From: Siniperca chuatsi | Taxonomy: Eukaryota > Chordata > Actinopteri > Centrarchiformes > Sinipercidae | Direction of reading: 5' to 3' | DNA length: 64,000 nt | NCBI RefSeq assembly: GCF_020085105.1 | Contig: NC_058053.1 | Location: 15,028,888-15,092,887 of the forward strand | Shown: positions 29,201 to 43,539 of the stretch, in pieces | Numbering within the stretch: the stretch's first letter is position 1 | Layout: every line of letters starts with the position of its first letter | Position numbers and translations under genes: made by a program | The notes under the pieces: model-generated | The model's input: only the letters and a program-made list of their open reading frames with translations | The model's database searches: none | What the model was told of the DNA's origin: nothing

Positions 29201-29556
29201 ACATCCTGCCTCACATGCGTTTATATTTATGGTATCATGGAAGGCAGACATAGTTCAGATGTGGACAGAGCACATGCTGGTGCATGCAGTGTGAATGGTG
29301 AGGAGGAGACACTATCTGTTTAAATAAAAACCCTTTACTTACCCAACATTGGGCAGGCCAACAATTCCAATTTTCAATGAGGTGCCAAACCTTCCAATCA
29401 GTGGCTGTGGCTTTGGTGCATCATCTCCTTTTCCCTAATAAAGACAATGTAGAGATGTCTGCAGTCAGAACTAGCACGTGCCATTACATAATCCACAACA
29501 CATGCTCATTTTTAAATGGAGCTATTCCTCATTAAGTATACCTTCTTTGGAGCCAT
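5266..29556 (-). CDS. ola1: Obg-like ATPase 1 (partial, N-terminal 245 residues, 7 coding exons)
   Basis: This is the 5' part of the OLA1/YchF-family P-loop ATPase, a cytosolic protein tied to translation and stress control. Coding exons on the minus strand are 29542-29556, 29343-29434, 23593-23736, 21958-22085, 9656-9831, 5746-5826 and 5266-5363. All have GT/AG borders and compatible phases (15, 92, 144, 128, 176, 81, 98 nt). The start ATG at 29556 opens with MAPKK. The P-loop GLPNVGKST is at residues 31-39, with an intron falling inside its codon for the glycine before Lys. [10 protein letters not shown] follows at 94-103. NLSEKD is at 232-237, where classical GTPases have NKxD; this is the family hallmark linked to ATP preference. 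The human protein is 396 residues, so about 150 residues, including the C-terminal TGS domain, are missing. I looked for those exons between 1 and 5265 and did not find them, so they should lie outside the window. Identity to the human protein is very high; assignment is firm. Confidence 0.97.
6690..7020. promoter_or_regulatory. Candidate regulatory element in ola1 intron 5
   Basis: A locally GC-rich segment (CCGCCCGCGCCGTCCC near 6791) with AGATTAATCATCTG near 6820, GGTGTTAATAAAAGG near 6931 and GGGGTCAAACAC near 6961. It stands out from AT-rich intron on both sides. No exon features are seen, so an enhancer is the best guess. Confidence 0.35.
8030..8165 (+). repeat. Dispersed teleost repeat tail (TGCTGCATGTCATCCC type)
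   Basis: CTTTGCTGCATGTCATCCC, the C/T-rich TTTCCTGTCTGTCTTCAGCT and a tail with AAATGAAGGCAAAAAAATC resemble the 3' end of a common teleost short repeat. Only the tail is left. Confidence 0.55.
8600..9090. promoter_or_regulatory. Candidate regulatory element in ola1 intron 5
   Basis: Complex sequence with CTCGTTAGCGTAATGAGTGG near 8901, GGCATGCCGCTCC near 8955 and GAAATCATTGCTGATG near 9049. Its composition differs from the flanking intron and no repeat is recognised. Function is inferred. Confidence 0.3.
10370..10520. promoter_or_regulatory. Candidate homeodomain-rich element in ola1 intron 4
   Basis: Within about 100 bp are CCCTAATCATTGG, GTGATTAGGTAATGAGG and CCAGCAGCGGC. Three ATTA/TAAT cores lie in otherwise non-repetitive, moderately GC-rich sequence. 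This is suggestive of an enhancer core but untested. Confidence 0.3.
10675..11200 (+). mobile_element. hAT-like MITE (CAGTGGTGGAGGAAG family), ola1 intron 4
   Basis: The ends CAGTGGTGGA and TCTACCACTG are inverted repeats. The flanks GAGCACCT (10667-10674) and GAGTGCCT (11201-11208) form an imperfect 8-bp target duplication (6 of 8). The interior is rich in AAGTAAAAGTA and ACTTGAGTA words and carries an internal TTATTA run. This is a very common percomorph element without coding capacity; a second, interrupted copy lies in scrn3 intron 4. Confidence 0.8.
11720..12055 (+). repeat. Dispersed percomorph repeat (AGCATGTTAGCATTG type), ola1 intron 4
   Basis: The words TTTGGTGATCCACTGACTTT, TCGACAACTATTGGATGG, CAGCATGTTAGCATTGTCAT and AAGTACAGCCTCAGAG follow the order of a high-copy repeat I know from perciform genomes. 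Its class is uncertain. No coding frame is present. Confidence 0.6.
14830..15180. promoter_or_regulatory. Candidate conserved non-coding element in ola1 intron 4
   Basis: Non-repetitive sequence with CCTTTCAAAGGTGAATCATT, AGCGAGATCTCCATAGCAAC, CCAATAATTCTATGATCATC and CAATCACCGAGCATG. The regular density of short motifs and higher complexity set it apart from the flanks. The open frames across it lack known domains. Confidence 0.35.
16203..16800 (-). mobile_element. MITE copy 2, ola1 intron 4
   Basis: It has the same inverted ends as copy 1 (TATATTTTTCTTATTGTCAA on the left and GTCTTTTCATGGGACTTATT on the right), with the interior in reverse orientation relative to copy 1. It is degraded, with several small deletions. 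Confidence 0.8.
18428..18745 (+). repeat. Dispersed teleost repeat (GGGCTGCAACTA / GATTAATCG type), ola1 intron 4
   Basis: It begins TTAGGGCTGCAACTATG and includes AAAGTGATGTCTTCAAATGT, CTTGTTTTGTCCAACAAACA and GAGAAGCTGGAACCATCAG in the order typical of this widespread non-autonomous element. Related copies lie in cir1 intron 1 and scrn3 intron 4. Confidence 0.65.
20390..20912 (-). mobile_element. MITE copy 3, ola1 intron 4
   Basis: Left end TATATTTTTCTTACTGTTAA plus GAAAAGACCAAAACCAAC, right end GGTCTTTTCAAGGGATTTAT. The interior is reverse-oriented relative to copy 4 (compare CATTACCATGAACATGGGCA here with TGCCCATGTTCATGGTAATT in copy 4). It lies about 1.05 kb from ola1 exon 4. Confidence 0.85.
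22476..23060 (+). mobile_element. MITE copy 4, ola1 intron 3
   Basis: Left end CATTCTATATTTTTCTAATT, interior CTCTCAATACTTCCTGACTT as in copy 1, right end GGCCTTTTCATAGGATTTTA. It lies about 0.4 kb upstream (in transcript sense) of ola1 exon 4 and is inverted relative to copy 3. Confidence 0.85.
25452..25500. repeat. (CA)n microsatellite, imperfect
   Basis: A run of about 24 CA units with a few GA, CG and TA interruptions in ola1 intron 2. Confidence 0.95.
27812..27940 (+). repeat. Short dispersed repeat fragment (GGTGGCTCAGTG...CAAAGACATGCAGG)
   Basis: CATGGTGGCTCAGTGATAAG, TTTCTCCCACACTTCAAAGA and CATGCAGGTTAGGTGAACTG follow the order of a well-known teleost short element. It abuts the L2-like fragment that follows, so one probably inserted into or next to the other. 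Confidence 0.6.
27950..28500 (-). mobile_element. L2-like non-LTR retrotransposon 3' fragment
   Basis: On the minus strand an intact 137-codon frame (28087-28500) encodes a typical LINE ORF2 C-terminus: [20 protein letters not shown], then [30 protein letters not shown] and [14 protein letters not shown]. It is followed by a 3' untranslated tail ending in GCAGGATTATTATTATTATT. The rest of the element is missing, as expected for 5' truncation. Assignment to the L2/CR1 side of the LINE tree is from memory of the motif. Confidence 0.75.
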
Positions 29557-30389
29557 TTCCCAAAGTTAAGTTTTTGCTGAATTCCACAACAGCTCACCAA
29601 CTCAGAGAAAAAACACATTCATTGACAGAAAACAGGCTAAGCAAATGTAACCAGTAGACTGCACTTCAACCGGCTCGCTCCCGCTCCCTAAATAGAACAT
29701 GCAGTCTCTCTGGAAATGAAAGTTGACACTGTAAGCTGGCAAGCTGACCTTTACTTCCAAATGTAGCTGTCGATACTATGGATGCAGGTTGATGAGCTGC
29801 AATAAGATCAATCTTACATAGAACTGTTAGTTGAAAAGTGTGTATTGAAGGCGTAGGTAATCTTTATCAGAGGGTTGACTGTGTTGCCAACAGCTGCCTG
29901 CTTCCTATTAACATTTGAATCATCTGTCTTGACAGTCGTCTAACTGAAGACATCCACGAGTTGCGTCTCTGTACTGACAGGTCCGAGCAGCTTTGCCATT
30001 TCCCCTTGTTTTATAGCTTATCGACTTCCTACAGCAATAAATCCTTATTGTCAAGCAGTTTATTTAACAGGATAAATGTTACAATCCAAAAATATCTCTA
30101 AGAAAAGGAAGATATCCTAAGTAAAAGCATCTTGAGAAAATCTTCATACTTTTTCAATTTAATGAGCTTAGTCTGATCCACTATGACAAAAGTGTAATCG
30201 TCAGACAACAATATACAGCTTCAGCACCACAGAAATAAAGTATAACATCCTCACACTCATAGTTTCCTCCAACTCCCTTTGAGAGAAACAGGTGTAGCCA
30301 CATGAGCACGCGAAAATTACGACAATTAGTTAAATGTCCTCAAATAAACTTCCCTCAGCAGAAATACAAATTAAAGCACACAGGGGGAC

Positions 30390-30740
30390 AACCAAAACCC
30401 ATCGCCCAATCCAGCAGCCTGTCTGGTTTAACATGCAGAAAATGAGGCTCTAATAATCTGGATTTGAGGCAAGTGAGGCTGGCTTTGTAGAAAGAATTTA
30501 AATGAATAGGTCTGAATTAATCATTTATCTTTTGTTGATGGATGCACCCCCACTTACACTCATCACAATAGATGCAGAGCGTTTTGTTCGACCAAATAAA
30601 TCATTCCCATTGTTTAAGGTACATTGATCAATCTAATGGCTTGTAATAGGCTCCTAATTGCCACAGAGAAGTGCTCACCAATGGAGTCCAGAATTACAGA
30701 TTCAACTCAAAATTCTCACTTGAATGACAAGGCAAGATCA
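30390..30740. promoter_or_regulatory. Candidate conserved non-coding element near sp9
   Basis: The segment includes ATGAGGCTCTAATAATCTGG, TTAATCATTTATC, TTGATCAATCTAATGGC and CTCCTAATTGCCACAG. The density of ATTA/TAAT cores and SOX/FOX-like words suits a developmental enhancer close to the sp9 promoter. Untested. Confidence 0.35.
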
Positions 30741-31099
30741 TGTTCTCCTCTTTTGTCCCAAGTAAACATCATCTGAAAAAAAAATCACTATTATTTTATT
30801 ATTCTAGGTATTCTATGTGACAAATAAATTCCCTTCCATATAAATTTAAGGTGAGGTATATTAAAAGACAAGCACATTTATTGGTGCATAAAGAGTCAGT
30901 GATCCCTATAGGCAGATTTCTTTGTTAGGACTTAGAAGCAGCATTATTCCAGTCTGAACGGTCACACTGCTCCACATTAAGATATAATACTATGCAAATA
31001 ATCATGTACACACCCAATATTAACACTGTAATATCTGTCCATTATTACTGGCGACTAAAACCGGTGAAATCATGTTTCTTTATTAAAAAAAAACTTAAT

Positions 31100-31800
31100 G
31101 AACTTAATGAAACCATTGTCTGATTTTATTATTATTAGAGTATAATGAAAAGAAATGTCGTTACATTCTGCGTTCATTTTCACTTAACGCTCGAATTATT
31201 TCGACTTATTTAGCAACAATCAACTTTGTTTATGTAGAATAGACATTTAATATTGTTAACAGCACTCTGCCAAATTGTCATGATTGCAAAAATGATTCAA
31301 TTTTCTTGGCAGCGCTCAGTATTTGATGAGACTGATTTTTTATTCACCCTTCCAAAGGTGGGTTTTTAAAGCAAAAAGAGTATTTGAACAAATTGCGCCT
31401 GTGTTGACTGGCAGCATTCACCCTCTATAATGGAGCATTATTTGCCCGTTTTGAATAAATGCACATCTTTCGGTCAAGCCTTTCTCTGGAAAATTGCTTT
31501 AACTTTTAAAGGGATGATGATTCACTTCAGAGCAGGTCAATTTTACATTATGCCATTATCCCTGGACGTTTTTAACACGCTGTGGGATTATTGAATTGTG
31601 ATATTAAAAGAAAAAAAAACAAGAGTCGCGAGAATTGCTGAAACACCGCATCCTCTTAATTGTCCACAATTTAATTAAATGAGTGATTAGGTTGGCATTA
31701 GATTTTATTTCTCAGCTACAAGACAGGCATCGGGCTTCCTGTTAAATCTCTTTAATGGAGATGACTGGCGGCCTTTCAGCATGGCATCTCCTGGATGCTG
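31100..31800. promoter_or_regulatory. Candidate conserved non-coding element upstream of sp9
   Basis: About 0.7 kb of complex sequence with CAACAATCAACTTTGTTTAT, ATTGTTAACAGC, GTGGGATTATTGAATTGTG, CACAATTTAATTAAATGAG and CTTTAATGGAGATGACTGG. It has no repeat signature and lies 1-1.7 kb upstream of sp9. Enhancer function is inferred from composition and position. Confidence 0.4.
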
Positions 31801-32453
31801 AAACTTTTTTCCGCCTATAAAATACTCAAAACAGATCTACCACACGCGCTGATAAAGCAAGCTGTCATTTTTAAGTAACCCCTCACACCTGCACTCCCCC
31901 AAACAAGTAAAGGGGGGTGGACACGTGCACGAACACGACCACACACACGAGTGCAGACGCGCGTAGATTTTGGTTGAAAGTAAACAAACTGTAGGACATC
32001 AATTACGACTCGTAATCTGTTGTTCTTCACCGTATTCAGTGACAAATCGTTTTTATTCAGACAGCTCACAAATGATCAAACCGCGGTTGGAGCAGTAAGG
32101 TCCGCACTCTCAGGCCTGTTTCTGGACTTCTTCACTAAACTTCATCCATCTGTGATTTGAACAGCAGAAATTCAGGACAGAGCATATAATAGTTGTAGTC
32201 GGTTGTTTCCCTCCGAGCATTAACCGTGCCATGCCTAACACGCAGCAGCACGCACCGGCTATAGACTGTTTTGATAAAGTCATCAGCAACAACCGCGTCT
32301 CTCAAGTTGCTCAGGATACTATGTGCTTAAATAGCAACATTTTCTCAATGACGTGTTGCGCATGATCTGGATATTGAAAATCAGAAGGGAAACCTGGAGC
32401 TACATAGTGTCACCACAATCCACAAACGCTTTAAAAATGACTGAAAAGCTTAC

Positions 32454-32508
32454 CTCTCGGAGAACTGACGTGTGAACTCAATTCTGCAATGAAAGGAGAC
32501 ATATTGAG
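32454..32508 (-). other. ola1: Candidate 5' UTR exon of ola1 (donor at 32453)
   Basis: On the minus strand a consensus donor, GAGAG|GTAAGC, ends a possible exon at 32454, about 2.9 kb upstream of the ola1 start-codon exon. That start exon has a possible acceptor, TTCAG, near 29580. A possible acceptor, CATTGCAG, sits near 32492, so this could also be an internal exon; its 5' end is not determined. Linking it to ola1 is inference from position and strand. A separate upstream antisense transcript of sp9 would look the same. Confidence 0.4.
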
Positions 32509-32599
32509 TCTTCGTGTGAGAATACATAAAAATAACTGCATGCATTAAAAAAAATACCAAAATCGTGTCTTGTATGACAGTCTGAGCAGAGGCTGCACA

Positions 32600-32815
32600 A
32601 CAGATGATTGACGGCGGGGTTTTTGGTGTTTCTGTCTGCGGTCGGGTCTCTCATTGGCTGACTTCATCCCCAGCCATGAATGCAGCTATTAGATTGGCTG
32701 CGCGTCCTCGCCAGCTGTACTTCAAAGAACACGCTCTCTACAACTAGGTAGTGTTGGGAGCTGCCAGCCAAGAGAGAAACCGTGTGACCCGAGTCAAACA
32801 CGGCGAGTCTGAATC
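32600..32815. promoter_or_regulatory. Probable bidirectional ola1/sp9 promoter region
   Basis: The segment lies between a candidate leftward 5' UTR exon and the sp9 first exon. It has more CpG than the AT-rich flanks. Two inverted CCAAT boxes (ATTGG at 32653-32657 and 32693-32697, each followed by CTG) are spaced exactly 40 bp apart, a pattern typical of NF-Y-dependent promoters. No TATA box is evident near the expected sp9 start. In human the two genes are, as I recall, tens of kilobases apart, so this close head-to-head arrangement is a compact fish version (inference). Confidence 0.45.
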
Positions 32816-32875
32816 AAATTGGAGCCATACAGCATTGAAATCGCGAACACTCTCATCACAGCACAGACCCTGGAT

Positions 32876-34763
32876 ATGGCTACGTCTATACTTGGGGTGA
32901 GTCTGATTTTATATTTATGCGCAAAAGTTGTGCGTAAAGTTATCGCAGCCTGCTTTCCTCTGCAACAAAAAGTGTTTGCTGCTCCCATAAACATGCTTGC
33001 TTTCAAGTTTGCAGTTAGGATTTACTGCTGTATTATTTACCATAACTTTGCTTGTTTCAGTAGTTATTTATTATGAAAAATAAACAGTTAAATGCCGATA
33101 AAGCTTGGCGGCATCGTACCAGAGCTGATCAAACTTGAAACTAGTGTTTTCAGTACATTGTACTCGCTGTATATGCACAGCAGATTTCTGACGCAGTTAA
33201 TATTCTGAGAAAGTTTGTAAAAATGTTCATCATTATTAGGCCTACTTGTAGGTTGTATTTTGTTAAAACACGCGTATCCCGTCTCTCCAAACATTGATCT
33301 CAGCTCAAATTATACTTTTAATAATTACAGCTGTCATTTATTTGCTGAAGTCCTGTTTTGTTGTGAATCAGTTGCGTGCTTCCCGGTTATCCGGGTTAAA
33401 CGCAATCTTTCAGCAGTATTTGTAGTTGCCTGTTTTAAGTCCAACTTTTGTGTGTGTTTTTCAGGAAGAACCACGGTTTGGAACTACACCTCTAGCTATG
33501 CTGGCTGCAACCTGCAACAAAATTGGCAACACCAGTCCTCTTACAACTTTGCCTGACTCGAGCGCTTTCTCAAAAGGTGGATTTCATCCGTGGAAAAGAT
33601 CCTCCTCCAGCTGTAATTTGGGATCCAGTCTGCCCGGTTTCACAGTAGCAACAAGCCGCGCATCGACAGGACTAACACCGACCAGTGGCACAGGCAACAG
33701 CGCCTTTTGCTTAGCCTCCACCTCCCCGACCTCGTCTGCGTTTTCCACAGAGTACAGCGGTCTGTTTTCCAACTCTGCAAGCGTCACATCCCAAGAGTCT
33801 GGGCAGTCAGCTTTTATCTCCAAAGTCCACACATCAGCAGAGACTCTTTACCCGCGGGTGGGGATGGCGCACCCGTACGAGTCGTGGTACAAGTCCGGGT
33901 TCCACTCGACCATCTCTGGCGATGTTGCCAACGGTGCGTCCTCATGGTGGGACGTCCACACTAATCCCGGGTCGTGGCTCGATGTCCAGAATCCTGCAAG
34001 CACCCTCCAGACCTCACTGCACTCCGGGACGCCTCAAGCCATCCACTCCCAGCTGAGTGGCTACAACCCGGACTTCTCCTCGCTGACCCACTCGGCGTTT
34101 AGCTCCACTGGAATCAGCCCCTCTGCGTCTCATCTACTGTCCACCAGTCAGCACCTGTTAACACAGGACGGTTTCAAAACAGTCATCCCCACTTACACAG
34201 ACGCTTCTGCTGCCAACGCCATGATTTCTGGGGGCAGTTCAGGAATAAGTAGCTCCTCGAGGTCGTCCAGGCGGTACTCCGGCAGAGCAACGTGTGACTG
34301 TCCGAACTGCCAGGAGGCTGAGCGGCTGGGACCCGCCGGGGCCAGCCTGCGGAGAAAGGGACTCCACAGCTGCCACATTCCCGGCTGCGGTAAAGTGTAT
34401 GGAAAGACATCTCACCTCAAAGCGCATTTGAGATGGCACACCGGCGAGCGGCCTTTTGTCTGCAACTGGCTTTTCTGTGGCAAAAGGTTCACTCGGTCCG
34501 ATGAGCTCCAGAGACACCTCCGCACCCACACCGGCGAGAAAAGGTTTGCTTGCCCGGTGTGTAACAAGCGCTTTATGCGGAGTGACCATTTGAGCAAGCA
34601 CATCAAAACGCATACGGCCGGTGGAGGAGGCAAAAAGGGGAGCGACAGTGACACCGACACCAGTAACCTGGAGACCCCGAGGTCCGAGTCCCCAGAACTT
34701 ATTTTGGATGGCGTTAACCCCAGAATCACTGTTAAGGATCCGTCTCCTCACGACGAGCCCTAA
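32876..34763 (+). CDS. sp9: Transcription factor Sp9 (Sp/KLF family, complete, 439 aa, 2 coding exons)
   Basis: Sp9 is a nuclear GC-box-binding zinc-finger factor acting in limb or fin outgrowth and forebrain interneuron development. Coding exon 1 is 32876-32896 (MATSILG, donor GTGAGT). Exon 2 is 33465-34763 after a TTTTTCAG acceptor, and the two join in phase 0 to give 439 residues. Visible parts: an Sp box [14 protein letters not shown] at about 15-28; a Ser/Thr-rich activation region; a Buttonhead box CDCPNC at 284-289; and three C2H2 fingers at 310-332, 340-362 and 370-390 with the [16 protein letters not shown] and RSDHLSKH recognition helices of the Sp family. The start exon matches human SP9, and so does the sequence after the fingers in type (Gly/Ser-rich). 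The long Ala runs of human SP9 are absent, which accounts for the shorter length. The gene is convergent with cir1. SP8 is the closest alternative, but the N-terminus MATSILGEEPRFG fits SP9. Confidence 0.97.
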
Positions 34764-35480
34764 TGAGGCTTCACCCAAAATCAAACCAGATTCAAAACTG
34801 CACAGCATTGAAAAACGGGTCTTATCTGACAGACAAAAGCGGAGAAAATATTCCAAGAAGCGATTGCAAAGTCTAAAAAAATAAATTCTCCACAGGCATA
34901 ACGAGTGTTTCATTCGTCAGTCCATCTAAAGAAAACACAGTGATTTACTGTAGGCCTTTGGGAATTTTTAGGGGCAACTTGAAAATGAAATGGGCGTTTG
35001 CTAAGGGTGCGCGAAACCTGTTGAACTTTGGTTGGACAATGCGAGTTACATCTTGTATATTGACGACTAAACTATGTGTTATTTTCATGTAAATGTTAGG
35101 CTATGATTGTTTTATTCGTGTTGGTATCCTGGAAATCAGGGAGTTTACTTTCGACGCACTTTGTGGATATGTATGTACACAGCTTTTTCAGCTTTGGTTA
35201 ACCATTTTATTTCTTTGCTAAAAAATATCTATATATAAATGTTTACCTGTATAAAGTCACACGTATAAGACTTTCATTTTATCGTAATTAAAACATCTTA
35301 AAAAAGGCTGTAACTGTGTTATGTAGATTTTATATTTCTGTTTAATTATTTGTGTTAAGTTTGAATTTCACAAATTGTTTTATTTAATTTAGAAATGTAT
35401 TTTGAGCTTTTTTTTCTTAAAATCACCTATACCTTGACTTTGACTATTTCCCCTATGGAATAAATCAGTGTTTAATGCCC
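34764..35480 (+). other. sp9: sp9 3' UTR with candidate poly(A) signal
   Basis: AT-rich sequence directly after the sp9 stop codon. A canonical AATAAA at 35459-35464 is the best candidate for the main cleavage signal and would give a 3' UTR of about 0.7 kb. An earlier AATAAA near 34880 could give a short form. No open reading frame of interest lies here. Where the UTR really ends is not shown by sequence alone. Confidence 0.45.
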
Positions 35481-35489
35481 CGGAAAAAA

Positions 35490-36080
35490 ACATTTCATGC
35501 CCAAATGAAAATCTTGTTAAATGGTATTAATTATGACTTGGAGCAAATCGCAGCCCCATGTGTCTTGTATCTGCGATTAGGGATTCGTGTCTTATCAAAT
35601 ATCTAATTAATCTCCGAGACATCTTTTGTTCAGTATCACTTTATCAGGGGATTTCCAAGGGGGTTAGATGACAAAGGTCCCTGAATATTTATTGTAATTG
35701 TCCAAATTAACTGCTTTCATTTGCATACCAATCGATGGACCGAGAATAAGGATATGGCGTCTCTCTCTTTGCCAGAAGCCACATAGATGTTATGGGAACA
35801 GTTTTTTAAACTTTAGAAAAAGAAGGGGCAATGAGTCACATGCAAATGTTGAATTTTAAATGCTCTTTGCTCAGCGCAGTCAAATGGTTCCTGCATGTTA
35901 TTTGAATATCAGTGGCCCCGTATTGAAAGGGTTCAAGGATGCTCTCTGACTTCTTTGTGCTTACCCAGTGCAGCGTCCGACTCTCAAAGAAAAAGCCGGG
36001 GAATAATTACAGCGTGAGTCCAGGACTGGGAATACGTCAGGGGAAAGCATCTCATCTAGACACTCTTTTTTTCCCCTTTT
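35490..36080. promoter_or_regulatory. Candidate conserved non-coding element 3' of sp9
   Basis: A 0.6 kb stretch between the sp9 3' UTR and cir1 has a balanced, non-repetitive composition unlike the AT-rich flanks. It contains two perfect octamer sites (ATTTGCAT at 35719-35726 and its complement ATGCAAAT at 35840-35847), a TAATTA homeodomain core near 35607 and ATCGAT near 35731. Developmental regulators such as Sp9 are usually flanked by such elements. Enhancer function is inferred; conservation was not tested. Confidence 0.35.
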
Positions 36081-37383
36081 TTTTTGAAGAGGATGTTAAA
36101 TTGACCAGAAGGCAATAGAGGGAAATTATTTTCATTTCCTTTTGTGCAACAGCGGCTTCAAGGAAACGGCCAGATAGTGAAAACTACCAAATTACACTGC
36201 CAATTTGAATTGTATCAAAATATAAAGCGACAAACTGGAAGCAACGCTTAAGTCAAAAATGTTGAAATTTAAGCTTTTAAATGCCTCATTTAGTAATTGA
36301 AGTAAATTTGTTTTTGAGATAAAATTTAAATGCTGATGTGTTTTTTCGAGTCTACATTTTGGGGATTGAACGTGTCAAATAAAATATGTAATTTTAGGCC
36401 TAAAAATAAATAATAGTAAATGACAGGAAGAAAGAACTGTCCAATTCAGGTGGCTTAAAATATAATAATAATAATTTCAATTCTACACCGTTTTCCCATA
36501 TCAAAATATAAAATACTGGTCTGCATTAATAAAAAAAAGATACAGTGCAGCGTTACTTCATCTGTGCGGTCACTCCTTTTGTTTCGTTTCTAGTGTCGGC
36601 TGCATTTACACGCTGGATATTTGGACAAAAATCATATTTGTTTTTTAGTTTGACGCCCGCAGAAACCCAGCAGGACGTATTCAACAGCTTTAGGGATAAC
36701 ACACATTATGTCATGTCACTGAGGGAAACGGGACTGAACATTTTAGACACAAAAACGAAAACGATTAGTATGTGCAAAAGAGTAATAATTCTCATCAGGT
36801 GCCCAGAGCTTAAAAACAATTTAGTAGTTAGTGGGAATAGTCAATCAACAGACAAATCTTCATTTTCATCAGATTTCTGACGCTGACATTAATTTCATCC
36901 ATCGCAAATAAACGCATTAAATTCAGATGATTAAAATTTTAATCAGAAAATAAAAGTCCTGATTTTTTTCAGGAAGCATTACAGCTTACAATGTCGATAT
37001 TTCCAAAAAGACACAATAATGAAAGTAAGATCAAAAGCTGCAGCAACAGAAACAGTCTTTCTAGCGGCCAACTGACCATTAAAATGAGTCCAACATTTTT
37101 CCCATCAACGGATCATGGCTGCAAAATTGCTTCCAATGGTAATCAATTAATTTAGACCCCTTCATACAGCATAAGACAACACAAGAGCGCAATGAGCTGC
37201 ATCGATATTAACTGTCCACTGCTTCCCTCTACTGGAGGAAAAGGAAACCCACGCACAGTATCTGCAATTTTAAACAGAGGGACACTGCGTGATACCAAGA
37301 ATACAACATAACAGCCATCACAAAAAAAAAACATTCAAAACATTTTCACATTTTGTCCAGTATTGTAAGAGGGGAAAACAAAG
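36081..37383. other. sp9-cir1 tail-to-tail intergenic DNA and cir1 3' UTR
   Basis: AT-rich sequence. The right part should be the cir1 3' UTR. On the minus strand an ATTAAA at 36938-36943, about 440 nt after the cir1 stop, is a candidate poly(A) signal. A 111-codon plus-strand open frame at 36545-36880 shows no recognisable domain and is probably chance. I see no repeat that I can name. Confidence 0.35.
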
Positions 37384-42766
<5,383 letters not shown>

Positions 42767-43400
42767 GGCGGACAACCTCTAACGCCAGCTAAATGGCCAA
42801 CTTTGCGTAATGTTAGCTAACAGAGTCGCTAGCGTAGCTTCCTCCGCAAGTAAACAAATTCGTCTGCATGAAGATAGTTCTATATTGGTTGTTTTGGGCG
42901 CCGTTGAAATGCATCTTTATGCCAAAACCATCATGCCACAGCAATCTGTGTGGATTAAAAATATAGCTACATTATTTGGAAAATATAAACCAAAATCTAC
43001 AATATATGATTGATTTTGTTCATGTAGTTAAAGGGGTATAAATGGGCATCTGCTTCACAGATAGACTTGATCTATTTCGCCGATGAAGATGACAGATGAA
43101 ATGACACAGTAATTATTTCGATCTTTCTATAAAATTAGTTCCTATCTGATGATAAATCACAGCACTTTTAAAATAAAAAATACATTATTTGTTTTGCTTT
43201 GGTAGAAAATACTAGGCGTTTGGACCACAACCGCTATCGTAATAATCTAGGATGAGGAATACAAACAAATATAATGTAAACATGTGAGAACTGGCGTGAT
43301 ATTCCACAGTTTATGTTTCCATCAGCTGTTTGTTATGCCACTTTGATTTAACTACGAATATAAAACCGACTTCAGCTCGGTCACGTGACTGTGCTGTTTC
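42767..43400. promoter_or_regulatory. Head-to-head cir1/scrn3 promoter region
   Basis: About 0.6 kb separates the divergent cir1 start codon and the scrn3 first exon. Near the cir1 side are many GCTAGC and GTTAGC words, also seen at 42590-42660 and at the gpr155 5' end. At the scrn3 side there is a perfect palindrome GTCACGTGAC at 43380-43389, the E-box or CLEAR type bound by USF and MiT/TFE factors. Start sites are not determined; regulation is inferred. Confidence 0.5.
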
Positions 43401-43494
43401 CGTGTTGCAGAACGGTGACGGATGAAATCATATAGACGCAGAAATGAGAATAGAAACTGACACTGACAGTGCTCGGTGACACTGGAAAACATAG
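43400..43494 (+). other. scrn3: Candidate non-coding first exon of scrn3
   Basis: A consensus donor, ATAG|GTAAGG, at 43494 ends a probable untranslated exon just downstream of the GTCACGTGAC site. The matching acceptor precedes 43850, 13 nt upstream of the start ATG. The 5' end is arbitrary. A second GTAAG-type donor is not seen nearby. Confidence 0.5.
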
Positions 43495-43539
43495 GTAAGG
43501 TTACCTTTACTGCCTTCTGGGAATCCTGTTTCTGCTTTG

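Larger units (their letters stand above)
23737..29342 (-). other. ola1: ola1 intron 2 (5.6 kb)
   Basis: AT-rich intron with a CA microsatellite, a short tRNA-like repeat fragment and an L2-like LINE tail. No other supported gene was seen; the remaining sequence shows nothing I can name. Confidence 0.75.
29557..32453 (-). other. Probable ola1 5' UTR intron with candidate non-coding elements
   Basis: About 2.9 kb upstream of the ola1 start codon without coding content. It holds two segments of high complexity (30390-30740 and 31100-31800) that resemble conserved non-coding DNA. Whether all of it is ola1 intron depends on the candidate leader exon at 32454. Confidence 0.45.

Noticed and set aside
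34239-34913. 224-codon open frame antisense to sp9
   Set aside because: It covers the GC-rich zinc-finger coding part, has no known domain and is explained by codon bias of the sense gene.
36545-36880. 111-codon plus-strand frame between sp9 and cir1
   Set aside because: No domain, no splice partners and composition like the flanking AT-rich DNA.
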